DNA of 5,288 bases from Bacillota bacterium (GCA_023410025.1 JAEYQM010000038.1:1-5288); one strand, 5' to 3'. Counted from the first letter of the stretch, positions 1 to 4,951 are shown. Notes: a model not told the origin generated them from the sequence alone. Translations and numbers: made by a program.

Positions 1-392
1 GTTGATAAAATTCTATATAAATTTATTGTTTTAACTGGTAAATGTGGTTTTGAAGTTCCTATTTTATAAATATATATAAAAGGTAAAGGTAAAATTAATG
101 TATACAATCCACCTAGTATGACAAAAACAGATGAACTAATACTTAATACAATTGATAAAATTAATTTAATTAATGATGATTCTGAAATAATATATACTAA
201 TAAAGCTAATGATATAGGAATTAATGGATAAATTATTGCTGTAAGAGTTGTATAAATAGTTTTGGTTTTCTCTTTAATTTCTTTATCAAAAGTAACATCA
301 AACATTAAATTATCCTTAATACATGAACTACACAGTGGTTTTCCGTTAATTGTATTAAATGTATAATCTCCACATTTATGACAATATCCCAT
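1..392 (-). CDS. Zinc-ribbon membrane protein, paralogue of the 521-949 gene (3' end cut by window edge)
   Basis: The first 130 codons are open with no stop before the window edge. The start is the ATG at 392, preceded by GTGGAGG. The N-terminus has a four-cysteine zinc ribbon at C4, C7, C21 and C24 (MGYCHKCG, then CSSC), followed by a polar linker to about residue 45. Hydrophobic segments lie at about 47-70 and 77-107, with the conserved block VILGGLYTLILPLP. The same cysteine spacing, TAIIYPLI, LGG-Y, PLP and KPHL motifs recur in the gene at 521-949, so the two are tandem paralogues. The protein is probably a small membrane protein with a cytoplasmic zinc-binding head. I do not recognise a named family or a function. 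It has its own promoter and lies behind a terminator, so it is transcribed separately from its twin. Confidence 0.85.
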   Translation of the reverse strand, partial: MGYCHKCGDYTFNTINGKPLCSSCIKDNLMFDVTFDKEIKEKTKTIYTTLTAIIYPLIPISLALLVYIISESSLIKLILSIVLSISSSVFVILGGLYTLILPLPFIYIYKIGTSKPHLPVKTINLYRILS

Positions 393-422
393 TATTTTTC
401 CTCCACTTCAATCTATATAAAT

Positions 423-450
423 ATTATATAATGAAATAGTTTTATTTCAA
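423..450 (-). promoter_or_regulatory. Sigma-A type promoter of the 1-392 gene
   Basis: On the minus strand a TTGAAA box (445-450) is followed after 16 bases by a perfect TATAAT (423-428). This places the transcript start near 415-417, about 25 bases before the ATG at 392. Match and spacing are good. Confidence 0.6.
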
Positions 451-484
451 AATGTTTTTTAAATTAAATGTAAATTACTATTTA

Positions 485-515
485 TTTATAAAAAAAGTAC
501 ACTTTTAGTGTACTT
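485..515 (-). terminator. Intrinsic terminator after the 521-949 gene
   Basis: Read on the minus strand, AAGTACAC, loop TAAAA and GTGTACTT form an 8-bp perfect stem (495-515) that runs directly into a T-rich tract. It begins six bases after the stop codon of the 521-949 gene, as expected for its terminator. Confidence 0.8.
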
Positions 516-520
516 AAGTT

Positions 521-949
521 TTATACAAACAAAATAATAATAGAAAATGTAAATAATAAACCTGCAATAATACCGTTAAATGTTTTCATTAATAGTGATA
601 AATGAGGTTTTGTACATCCAACTTTAAATAAAGTAATAATTGGTAGTGGAATAATAATTAAATAAATTCCTCCAAGAATTACAACTACAACCCATCCGAT
701 ACTCATTAATAAAGATAAAACTAATCTAAATGTTAATAATTCTCCTGAAGCATATGTACCAAATGCAATAAAAACTGAAATAAGTGGATAAATAATAGCT
801 GTTAAGATTGTTAATATAGAATTATTCATTTTTGGTTTTTCATAATAAACAGGTTGTACTATTTCTTTTCCTGCTTCACAATCTTTGCAAATTACTTTAT
901 CATTTACAATGTTATTAGTGTGCTCTCCACATTTCTGACAATATCCCAT
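521..949 (-). CDS. Zinc-ribbon membrane protein, 142 aa
   Basis: The product is 142 residues. The N-terminal zinc ribbon has C4, C7, C21 and C24 (MGYCQKCG ... CKDC). Hydrophobic segments follow at about 45-66, 73-104 (possibly two passes, VVVVILGGIYLIII then PLPII) and 124-142. The open frame continues nine codons upstream, but those codons are the ribosome binding site itself (GGGAGGAAGAAG read as EEE). The paralogue at 1-392 starts exactly at the matching MGYC, so the ATG at 949 is taken as the start. The gene ends with TAA and a terminator follows. The function is unknown; the zinc ribbon may mediate protein or nucleic-acid contacts at the inner face of the membrane (inference). It is a tandem duplicate of the neighbouring gene with clear divergence, so the duplication is not recent. 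Confidence 0.88.
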   Translation of the reverse strand: MGYCQKCGEHTNNIVNDKVICKDCEAGKEIVQPVYYEKPKMNNSILTILTAIIYPLISVFIAFGTYASGELLTFRLVLSLLMSIGWVVVVILGGIYLIIIPLPIITLFKVGCTKPHLSLLMKTFNGIIAGLLFTFSIIILFV

Positions 950-980
950 ATCTTCTTCCTCCCTCACATGTGACAATAAT

Positions 981-1008
981 ATTATATAATAAATGGCTTT
1001 TTTTTAAA
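981..1008 (-). promoter_or_regulatory. Probable promoter of the 521-949 gene
   Basis: The minus strand has TATAAT at 981-986 and, 16 bases upstream, TTTAAA at 1003-1008 (four of six matches to TTGACA). The stretch ATTATATAATATT around the -10 box is also found in the promoter of the paralogous gene, suggesting it was duplicated with the gene. The -35 box is weak because the region is simple A/T sequence. Confidence 0.45.
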
Positions 1009-1034
1009 AGAAAAATTTGAAATATTATATTAAA

Positions 1035-1919
1035 TTATGGTAAATCGTGACCAACTGATAGGAATAAATCATACCATTCTTTTCTTGTTAATGTTATTTC
1101 TTTTGCTTTAACAATTTCAAGTAAATGTTTAACACTTGTTGTACCGACAATTGGAATAATATTGGCAGGATGACGTAATATCCAAGCAATAGCAATGGCA
1201 TTTTTAGTAACATTATATTTTATAGATAGTTCTTCTAATTTATCGTTTAAAGTTTTGTAATTAGGATGATCAATAAAACTTCCTTCTTCCCAAGAAGCCA
1301 TTAAAGCAGACCATGCTTGAACTTTTATATCTTTTAATTGACAATATTCAAGTAAACCTGAAGAGTGGTCAATTGACTCATCTTCAGACATATTTACAAA
1401 TATTCCTTGTTTTACTAAATATGAATGAACTAAACTAAATTGTAATTGATTATATTCTATTTTAAAATCAAGATTCTTTTGTAATAATTCAATTTGCCAA
1501 GAGTTCATATTAGATACTCCAAAACTCTTTACTAGACCCTTATTATATAAATATTTAAATGCTTCATTTACTTCATTATATTCTACTAGTGCATCTGGTC
1601 TATGTAATAATAAAGCATCTAAATAGCCACATCTAAGTAATCTAACACTTTCTTCAACTTGTTTAATAATATGTTCTTTAGATAAATCATAATATCCACT
1701 ACAAATTCCACATTTGCTTTGAATAAACATTTTTTCTCTTAATCCAGGATTTCTTTCTATTACATTACCAAATAATTCTTCACATTTTCTTTTACCATAT
1801 ATATCAGTATGATCAAAGAAGTTTACCCCATTATCTACTGCAGTAATGATTAATTCTTCTAGTTGTTCTATTGTTAATTTACTTATTCTCATGCAACCTA
1901 ATGAAATTTGTTTTTCCAT
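1035..1919 (-). CDS. Aldo/keto reductase, YdhF/YcsN-like oxidoreductase
   Basis: A 294-residue cytoplasmic NAD(P)H-dependent oxidoreductase of the aldo/keto reductase superfamily (TIM barrel), reducing aldehydes or ketones of unknown identity. The catalytic tetrad is visible: D36 and Y41 in FFDHTDIYG, K69 in QSKCGI, and H106 in LLLHRPD. Other landmarks are GCMRIS at 8-13, KSFGVSN at 131-137, QAWSAL at 201-206 and the C-terminal cofactor-phosphate loop PIVGTTSVKHL at 256-266. FDHxDIYG, LLxHRPD and the near-C-terminal EWY are typical of the E. coli YdhF / B. subtilis YcsN branch, and the length fits (about 295-300). The open frame runs 33 codons further upstream, but the ATG at 1919 has AGAGG six bases before it and begins the conserved barrel, so it is the better start. 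The gene follows a membrane-anchored HTH regulator and has its own promoter. Confidence 0.95.
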   Translation of the reverse strand: MEKQISLGCMRISKLTIEQLEELIITAVDNGVNFFDHTDIYGKRKCEELFGNVIERNPGLREKMFIQSKCGICSGYYDLSKEHIIKQVEESVRLLRCGYLDALLLHRPDALVEYNEVNEAFKYLYNKGLVKSFGVSNMNSWQIELLQKNLDFKIEYNQLQFSLVHSYLVKQGIFVNMSEDESIDHSSGLLEYCQLKDIKVQAWSALMASWEEGSFIDHPNYKTLNDKLEELSIKYNVTKNAIAIAWILRHPANIIPIVGTTSVKHLLEIVKAKEITLTRKEWYDLFLSVGHDLP

Positions 1920-1950
1920 TTTATACCTCTTTATTTTCCTAATCATAAAA

Positions 1951-1986
1951 ATTGATTTATACCTTTTATTAATGATATAAATCAAT
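1951..1986. repeat. 11-bp perfect inverted repeat in the aldo/keto reductase leader
   Basis: Arms ATTGATTTATA (1951-1961) and TATAAATCAAT (1976-1986) are perfect inverted copies separated by 14 bases. The outer arm starts at the expected transcription start of the reductase gene (around 1983), so the repeat could be an operator just downstream of the promoter or a hairpin at the 5' end of the mRNA. There is no T-run after it in the direction of transcription, so it is not an ordinary terminator. Confidence 0.6.
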
Positions 1987-1989
1987 ATT

Positions 1990-2018
1990 ATTATAACATA
2001 TTTAATTTTATTAAACAA
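1990..2018 (-). promoter_or_regulatory. Promoter of the aldo/keto reductase gene
   Basis: The minus strand shows an extended -10 element TGTTATAAT (core TATAAT at 1990-1995). TTGTTT lies 17 bases upstream (2013-2018). The promoter fits between the stop of the regulator gene (2035) and the reductase leader, leaving an untranslated leader of about 65 bases that contains the inverted repeat. Confidence 0.6.
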
Positions 2019-2034
2019 TCATGATTTTTATTAA

Positions 2035-3060
2035 CTAATTATTATTATATTTTCTAATTGTAATGTATTTATCTGCCCAATTAAATTCATTTAATAATTT
2101 TAATTGATAATAAAATGATGGATTTATTTCACTATTAAAAACCTTTAATCTATCCTTATATATATTACCATCTTTTATTTCAAAAGTGTCTTCTATAACT
2201 AAATATAACATATTACTATCAATAATATAAGTATCTAAAGTATCAAAGTCAATTATTGATTCTTTTATTAAATTATCTGTATTATCATATTCATATATTT
2301 TAGTTTGAACTAATTTACCAATTCTTTTACCTGTGAAGGATATGTTAAAGGATACTTTTCCTTCAGTAAATCCTGTTGATATTCCAAGATCTCCTCCTAT
2401 AATATAAGTTGAATTTGCGGATTTAAATGATATATTATTAGTCTTTAAATCCATTATTTGAAAATAGATATGAAGAAGATAAACTTCATCTGTAAAGTAA
2501 ATATAACCAAAATCAATGTTTATTTCCTTTTTATCATCTTTAATTATTTCGCTTACTTCTTTAGTATTATTATATACTATTACAGGTACATTGCTATTTT
2601 CTTTATAATATGTGTAATAACCAGCATATTTTCCTGAAATTACATCATCTAATAATATTTCTTTTTCACTTTTTGAAACATCAACTATTAGACCAATTAA
2701 TTCATATTCAACTGGTTTATCTTGAATTCTTTTGTTACTATTTATTATAGCTATTATAGAGAATACTAGTGAAACAATAATTAATGAAATTACGGTATAT
2801 AATACATATTTTATTTTATTGTAATTAATGTTTTTAGCTTTTATTACTTCTTCTTTTATTTCTTTACTAGTAAGCAGTTCATCAATGCTTACTCCTAGTA
2901 AATCCGAAATATCCTTTAAAATATCTAAGCTAGGGTATCCCCTATCTGTTTCCCATTTAGATACTGCAGTTCTTGATACGTTTAATTTCGAAGCTAAGTC
3001 ATCTTGAGTAAGATTATTAACTTTACGGTATTCTTTTATTTTATTAGATAATACACTCAT
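2035..3060 (-). CDS. Membrane-anchored helix-turn-helix (Xre-type) regulator
   Basis: A 341-residue protein with three parts. Residues about 4-62 form an HTH_3/Cro-C1 DNA-binding domain, with the helix-turn-helix at about 18-43 (TQDDLASKLNVSRTAVSKWE). Residues about 66-82 are a charged linker. Residues about 83-107 are a single transmembrane helix (YVLYTVISLIIVSLVFSIIAII). The remaining 234 residues, predicted outside the membrane, are rich in beta-type sequence and unlike anything I can name. The likely role is a one-component sensor that binds DNA inside and senses a signal outside (inference from architecture). The longest frame starts three codons earlier at a GTG, but that GTG is part of the ribosome binding site GAGGTG; the ATG at 3060 has correct spacing. 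The gene ends with TAG, and no terminator separates it from the downstream reductase, which is a candidate target. Confidence 0.88.
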   Translation of the reverse strand: MSVLSNKIKEYRKVNNLTQDDLASKLNVSRTAVSKWETDRGYPSLDILKDISDLLGVSIDELLTSKEIKEEVIKAKNINYNKIKYVLYTVISLIIVSLVFSIIAIINSNKRIQDKPVEYELIGLIVDVSKSEKEILLDDVISGKYAGYYTYYKENSNVPVIVYNNTKEVSEIIKDDKKEINIDFGYIYFTDEVYLLHIYFQIMDLKTNNISFKSANSTYIIGGDLGISTGFTEGKVSFNISFTGKRIGKLVQTKIYEYDNTDNLIKESIIDFDTLDTYIIDSNMLYLVIEDTFEIKDGNIYKDRLKVFNSEINPSFYYQLKLLNEFNWADKYITIRKYNNN

Positions 3061-3083
3061 TTTCTTCACCTCAACAATATTCT

Positions 3084-3089
3084 ATTATA
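3084..3089 (-). promoter_or_regulatory. Possible proximal -10 box of the membrane HTH regulator
   Basis: A perfect TATAAT on the minus strand 24 bases before the ATG at 3060, but I see no convincing -35 element at 16-18 bases. It is a weak candidate. Confidence 0.25.
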
Positions 3090-3145
3090 AATCTTAAATA
3101 ATAGCACGACACTTTTAGGAACATTGAGATATTTTATCTTTTTCA

Positions 3146-3154
3146 ATTATAACA
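3146..3154 (-). promoter_or_regulatory. Possible distal extended -10 promoter of the membrane HTH regulator
   Basis: TGTTATAAT, the same nine bases as in three other promoters of this window, lies about 85 bases upstream of the ATG. There is no recognisable -35 box, which extended -10 promoters can do without. If used, the mRNA has a leader of about 80 bases. Confidence 0.4.
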
Positions 3155-3187
3155 TATTTTTATATTATTATAATTACTATTTTAATA

Positions 3188-3220
3188 CTTAAAAAGATTG
3201 CAATTCTTATTTGCAATCTT
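3188..3220 (-). terminator. Intrinsic terminator after the KTSC-like gene
   Basis: On the minus strand a perfect 10-bp stem, AAGATTGCAA and TTGCAATCTT around a 7-base loop, leads into TTTTT (stem 3194-3220, T-run 3191-3195). It lies 10 bases after the stop codon of the 3231-3458 gene and separates it from the membrane HTH regulator gene. Confidence 0.85.
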
Positions 3221-3230
3221 ATTTGTACAA

Positions 3231-3458
3231 TCATCTAATTTTACAGTAAAAGTTTTTACCAACACTTCTATTAATATAACTATTAAGACCACATCCCTGT
3301 ATAGCTAAACTTTTCATATAATCTACAATTAATTTCCCAGGTCTTATATAAGAATATCTATATATACTACCATCACTAAATTTTACATCAATGTAATTTT
3401 CATGAATTTCATGCATTATAATGCCAGAATTCCCGTTTTTATTTTGATATTTGTCCAT
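3231..3458 (-). CDS. Small KTSC-like domain protein, 75 aa
   Basis: A 75-residue soluble basic protein. The centre IDVKFSDGSIYRYSYIRPGK (residues about 23-42) followed by MKSLAIQGCGLNSYINRSV (about 48-66) resembles the KTSC fold: a strand, F-x-x-G-x-x-Y-x-Y, then a helix ending in a G-L-N-x-x-I segment. This is pattern recognition, not an alignment score. The family has no firmly known biochemical role; KTSC units often sit in mobile-element or nucleic-acid-related proteins. The start at 3458 is supported by AAGGAG eight bases upstream, and the gene ends with TGA. It follows the 42-codon YjzC-like gene by 91 bases, and a strong terminator closes it. Confidence 0.8.
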   Translation of the reverse strand: MDKYQNKNGNSGIIMHEIHENYIDVKFSDGSIYRYSYIRPGKLIVDYMKSLAIQGCGLNSYINRSVGKNFYCKIR

Positions 3459-3506
3459 AAGAAAGTCTCCTTATTAAATATATTATCTAACTAATAATAG
3501 AATGTA

Positions 3507-3512
3507 ATTATA
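3507..3512 (-). promoter_or_regulatory. Possible -10 box of the KTSC-like gene
   Basis: A perfect TATAAT on the minus strand about 49 bases before the ATG at 3458. The sequences 16-18 bases upstream (around ATCAAA) match TTGACA poorly, so the gene could equally be read from the YjzC-like gene upstream. Confidence 0.3.
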
Positions 3513-3549
3513 TTTAATTCTTATGCTTAGTTTGATCGACTATGACAAA

Positions 3550-3678
3550 TTATGTAGTACCATCATAAGTAGGTGGGACTTTATTTTTCTTTACAAATGT
3601 ATACTCTGTCTTTGATACAACCAAACGATATTGACCAGAAAAATTAACAATTTGACCAGTCTTAATATACTTTCCCAT
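3550..3678 (-). CDS. YjzC-like small protein, 42 aa
   Basis: A short open frame of 42 codons from ATG at 3678 to TAA at 3550. It has a very good ribosome binding site, AAAGGAG, five bases before the ATG. The product reads MGKYIKTGQIVNFSGQYRLV, then a polar stretch with TEYTFVKKNKVPPTYDGTT. The pattern K-x-G-Q, S-G-Q-Y, then V-K-x-x-x-x-P-P-T matches the layout of YjzC-like proteins of Bacillota, which are about 40-60 residues long and of unknown function. It has no membrane segment or signal peptide, so it is presumably cytosolic. Its upstream region carries an opposing plus-strand promoter and small RNA candidate, so the two units are divergent. Confidence 0.72.
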   Translation of the reverse strand: MGKYIKTGQIVNFSGQYRLVVSKTEYTFVKKNKVPPTYDGTT

Positions 3679-3705
3679 TTATTCTCCTTTCCCACCATAT
3701 TTTAC

Positions 3706-3734
3706 TTGCTTATACTTTATTGCTATGTTATAAT
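3706..3734 (+). promoter_or_regulatory. Plus-strand promoter for a predicted small RNA
   Basis: TTGCTT (3706-3711), a 17-base spacer, then the extended -10 element TGTTATAAT (core 3729-3734). The predicted start is near 3741. It is the only good plus-strand promoter noticed in the window, and a plus-strand terminator follows within 65 bases. Confidence 0.6.
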
Positions 3735-3740
3735 ATATAT

Positions 3741-3798
3741 GCTGGAAATATTATAAATATTTCAATAATGTCATCGCAAATTTTGCGGTGATTTTTTT
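3741..3798 (+). ncRNA. Predicted small antisense-type RNA of about 58 nt with two hairpins
   Basis: Between the plus-strand promoter and terminator lies a predicted transcript with two stem-loops. The first is a perfect 8-bp stem, GAAATATT-ATA-AATATTTC (3745-3763). The second is the G/C-containing terminator hairpin (3771-3791). The only open frame is seven codons inside the terminator stem with no ribosome binding site, so it is not a gene for a protein. The RNA points at the 3' end of the basic peptide gene (3849-4055) and ends 50 bases from its stop codon. No minus-strand terminator is visible after that gene, so its mRNA would run through this region and be fully complementary to the small RNA. 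This resembles the 3'-overlap layout of type I toxin-antitoxin pairs such as txpA/RatA, but the assignment is inference. Confidence 0.5.
3771..3798 (+). terminator. Plus-strand intrinsic terminator
   Basis: TCATCGCAA (3771-3779) pairs with TTGCGGTGA (3783-3791), nine pairs with one T-G wobble, around a three-base loop, and is followed at once by seven T residues (3792-3798). In the minus direction the same hairpin is followed by CATTATTG, not by a T-run, so it serves plus-strand transcription. Confidence 0.75.
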
Positions 3799-3848
3799 AT
3801 ATTTAAATCTATTATTAGTAAGATTCAATTAAAGAAATTTAATTATAA

Positions 3849-4055
3849 TTAGATATTTAAAATAAGTTTTACTATACTTTTCAATATTTTAGGAATTAGT
3901 TTTAAAAAAATAAAAAATGATATTTTTCCAAACAATTTTGAAGAAAATCCAAATATTTTATATAATATACCTGTTAGAAAAAAAGCTATAGCACCAATAA
4001 TGCCATTTTTACCTCTATATATATGTATCACCTCCTTTATATCAAAATTTTTCAA
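3849..4055 (-). CDS. Small basic hydrophobic peptide in the Xre-ImmA cassette (toxin- or bacteriocin-like, unproven)
   Basis: The longest frame starts at a TTG (4055) that overlaps the protease stop codon (TTGA) and gives 68 residues. That TTG has no ribosome binding site. A perfect one, AAAGGAGGTGAT (4027-4038), lies inside the frame and points to an ATA codon at 4020-4022, eight bases after GGAGG; starting there gives a peptide of 57 residues. In this shorter form there are eight Lys, one Arg and no acidic residue. One hydrophobic stretch, GIIGAIAFFLTGILYKIFGF, is followed by a lysine-spaced amphipathic tail (ISFFIFLKLIPKILKSIVKL). Such composition is seen in type I toxins, leaderless bacteriocins and small holin-like peptides, but I recognise no family. 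It is last in the repressor-protease operon and opposed by a predicted antisense RNA. Confidence 0.6.
   Translation of the reverse strand: MKNFDIKEVIHIYRGKNGIIGAIAFFLTGILYKIFGFSSKLFGKISFFIFLKLIPKILKSIVKLILNI
4027..4038 (-). promoter_or_regulatory. Perfect 12-base Shine-Dalgarno sequence of the basic peptide gene
   Basis: AAAGGAGGTGAT is complementary to the full 3' end of Bacillota 16S rRNA, far more than an ordinary site. Within 5-12 bases downstream there is no ATG, GTG or TTG in any frame that opens a real ORF; the codon at the ideal place is ATA. The next ATG (4004-4006) opens only a six-codon frame. Confidence 0.7.
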
Positions 4056-4609
4056 CTAATTTGAATTAGTTGTTCTTTAAATAAATTAATTAATTCTTGC
4101 TCGTAATCAAACAAATCATAATTTTTATAGTCCATTCTAGTGATTAGTGAGCGCAAAATATTTTCGGCACACGCATTAGAAACATCAAATTTCTCAACTA
4201 TTTCATTTTTATTTTCTATTTTAAGAAAAATTAATAAAGGTAGTGGTGCAAGTGCATTTCTTGCAAAAAAATCAGCCTCAGATTCATTTGCATCATTTGA
4301 ACAAGAATGCTTCAAAACAACATGACCAATCTCATGCATTATTGTAAATCTTATTCTTGATTTAGGAAATATTTTATCATTATAATAAATATGGAATTTA
4401 TTTTTAGAAAAATACGAAAAACCATCTTTACTTGCAGCAATTAGAAGGGCTCTCTGGGACTCCGACACTTCACTGTAACTATGTAATACTATATCCATTT
4501 TTAAAGCAAGTGAAAAAACATCAATCGGGATATTTTTAATATCATAATCCTCAAACAATGTAACTATCAATTTTTTAATTTCTTCATATCGCTCATCACT
4601 TAATCTTAT
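4052..4609 (-). CDS. ImmA/IrrE family metallo-endopeptidase
   Basis: A zinc-dependent protease of the M78/ImmA-IrrE family, which in known systems cleaves the cognate Xre repressor to release expression. The zinc motif HEIGH is at residues 92-96 (in TIMHEIGHVVLKH), with the probable third ligand in ESEADFFARNALAP (E109 region). The N-terminal IPIDVFSLALKMDIVLHSYS and DGFSYF segments are also typical. Length is 185 residues, numbering from 4609. The first ordinary start codon is a TTG at 4570, with no ribosome binding site, but the upstream in-frame residues RLSDERYEEIKK look like the conserved family N-terminus. A GGGGTG lies five bases before an ATA at 4609, so I place the start there; the conservative alternative is 4570. 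The gene follows the repressor directly in the same frame, with one TAG between, and overlaps the peptide frame at its 3' end. Confidence 0.85.
   Translation of the reverse strand: MRLSDERYEEIKKLIVTLFEDYDIKNIPIDVFSLALKMDIVLHSYSEVSESQRALLIAASKDGFSYFSKNKFHIYYNDKIFPKSRIRFTIMHEIGHVVLKHSCSNDANESEADFFARNALAPLPLLIFLKIENKNEIVEKFDVSNACAENILRSLITRMDYKNYDLFDYEQELINLFKEQLIQIS
4053..4072. repeat. Inverted repeat at the protease-peptide junction
   Basis: CAACTAATT (4053-4061) and AATTAGTTG (4064-4072) are perfect inverted copies separated by two bases, and would fold in the mRNA. The hairpin includes the protease stop codon and the TTG that opens the long form of the peptide frame, and ends 15 bases before the strong ribosome binding site. 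No T-run follows on either strand, so it is not a clear terminator. It may affect coupling of the two genes or mRNA processing. Confidence 0.5.
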
Positions 4610-4614
4610 AATAA

Positions 4615-4620
4615 CACCCC
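4615..4620 (-). promoter_or_regulatory. Candidate ribosome binding site of the protease gene
   Basis: GGGGTG pairs with the anti-Shine-Dalgarno sequence through one G-U wobble. It lies five bases before the in-frame ATA at 4607-4609, and two bases before an in-frame ATT at 4610-4612. It is the only purine-rich element between the repressor stop and the conserved protease N-terminus. Confidence 0.45.
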
Positions 4621-4627
4621 AAACTAT

Positions 4628-4927
4628 CTAATCCTTCATTAACAGCTTTGCTAATTCATATCTTTGATCAGCTGTCATTTTACTTGAATTACGTGCGACA
4701 ATATTCTTTATTTCTTCATAATCATCTACTTCTTTTAAACCTTGTAAGTATTCAATAGAAACATTGAATACATTTGACAATTTCACTAATACGTCAATTC
4801 TAGGAACTCTTTCCCCTTTTAAATACCTAGACACAGATGCTTCAGTAACATTGATTTTTTCTGCCAGTTCTTTTTGAGTCAACCCTTCTTGTTTCATTAA
4901 TTGAATCACTCTTTCACAAAAATCCAT
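4628..4927 (-). CDS. Xre-family (SinR/ImmR-like) transcriptional repressor
   Basis: A 99-residue cytosolic DNA-binding protein. The HTH_3/Cro-C1 domain covers about residues 4-62, with the helix-turn-helix at about 17-38 (TQKELAEKINVTEASVSRYL) and the typical SIEYLQG end. A helical tail (about 69-98, YEEIKNIVAR ... ELAKLLMKD) probably dimerises. The start ATG at 4927 has AGGAGG four bases upstream. It is first in an operon with the ImmA/IrrE protease, the classical repressor and anti-repressor-protease pair of integrative elements and phages. It most likely represses its own consensus promoter through the inverted repeat around it, and is inactivated by the protease after a stress or signalling cue (known for ICEBs1 ImmR/ImmA, inferred here). 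Confidence 0.92.
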   Translation of the reverse strand: MDFCERVIQLMKQEGLTQKELAEKINVTEASVSRYLKGERVPRIDVLVKLSNVFNVSIEYLQGLKEVDDYEEIKNIVARNSSKMTADQRYELAKLLMKD

Positions 4928-4951
4928 AAATCCTCCTATATATCCCCCAAC

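Noticed and set aside
950..976. Nine extra N-terminal codons on the zinc-ribbon protein
   Set aside because: They are the translated ribosome binding site; the paralogue starts at the matching MGYC.
1920..2018. Long N-terminal extension of the aldo/keto reductase
   Set aside because: It covers the promoter and the inverted repeat, reads as low-complexity I/K/Y residues, and has no ribosome binding site, whereas the ATG at 1919 has one.
3061..3069. GTG start three codons upstream for the membrane HTH protein
   Set aside because: The GTG is part of the GAGGTG ribosome binding site of the ATG at 3060.
1035..3458. Alternative genetic code (TGA as tryptophan, mollicute-like)
   Set aside because: Tryptophans in the reductase are TGG, and TGA acts as a proper stop just before a terminator at 3231.
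3768..3791. Seven-codon plus-strand ORF inside the small RNA
   Set aside because: It lies within the terminator stem and has no ribosome binding site.
3800..3848. Terminator for the peptide gene
   Set aside because: Only an all-A/T stem (AATTAAA/TTTAATT) is present, followed by GAATC and not by T residues.
4004..4006. ATG after the strong Shine-Dalgarno as the peptide start
   Set aside because: That frame stops after six codons (MALLVL) and leaves the long hydrophobic frame untranslated.
4140..4325. 61-codon plus-strand open frame
   Set aside because: It lies wholly inside the ImmA/IrrE protease gene on the other strand, has no ribosome binding site or promoter, and resembles no family.
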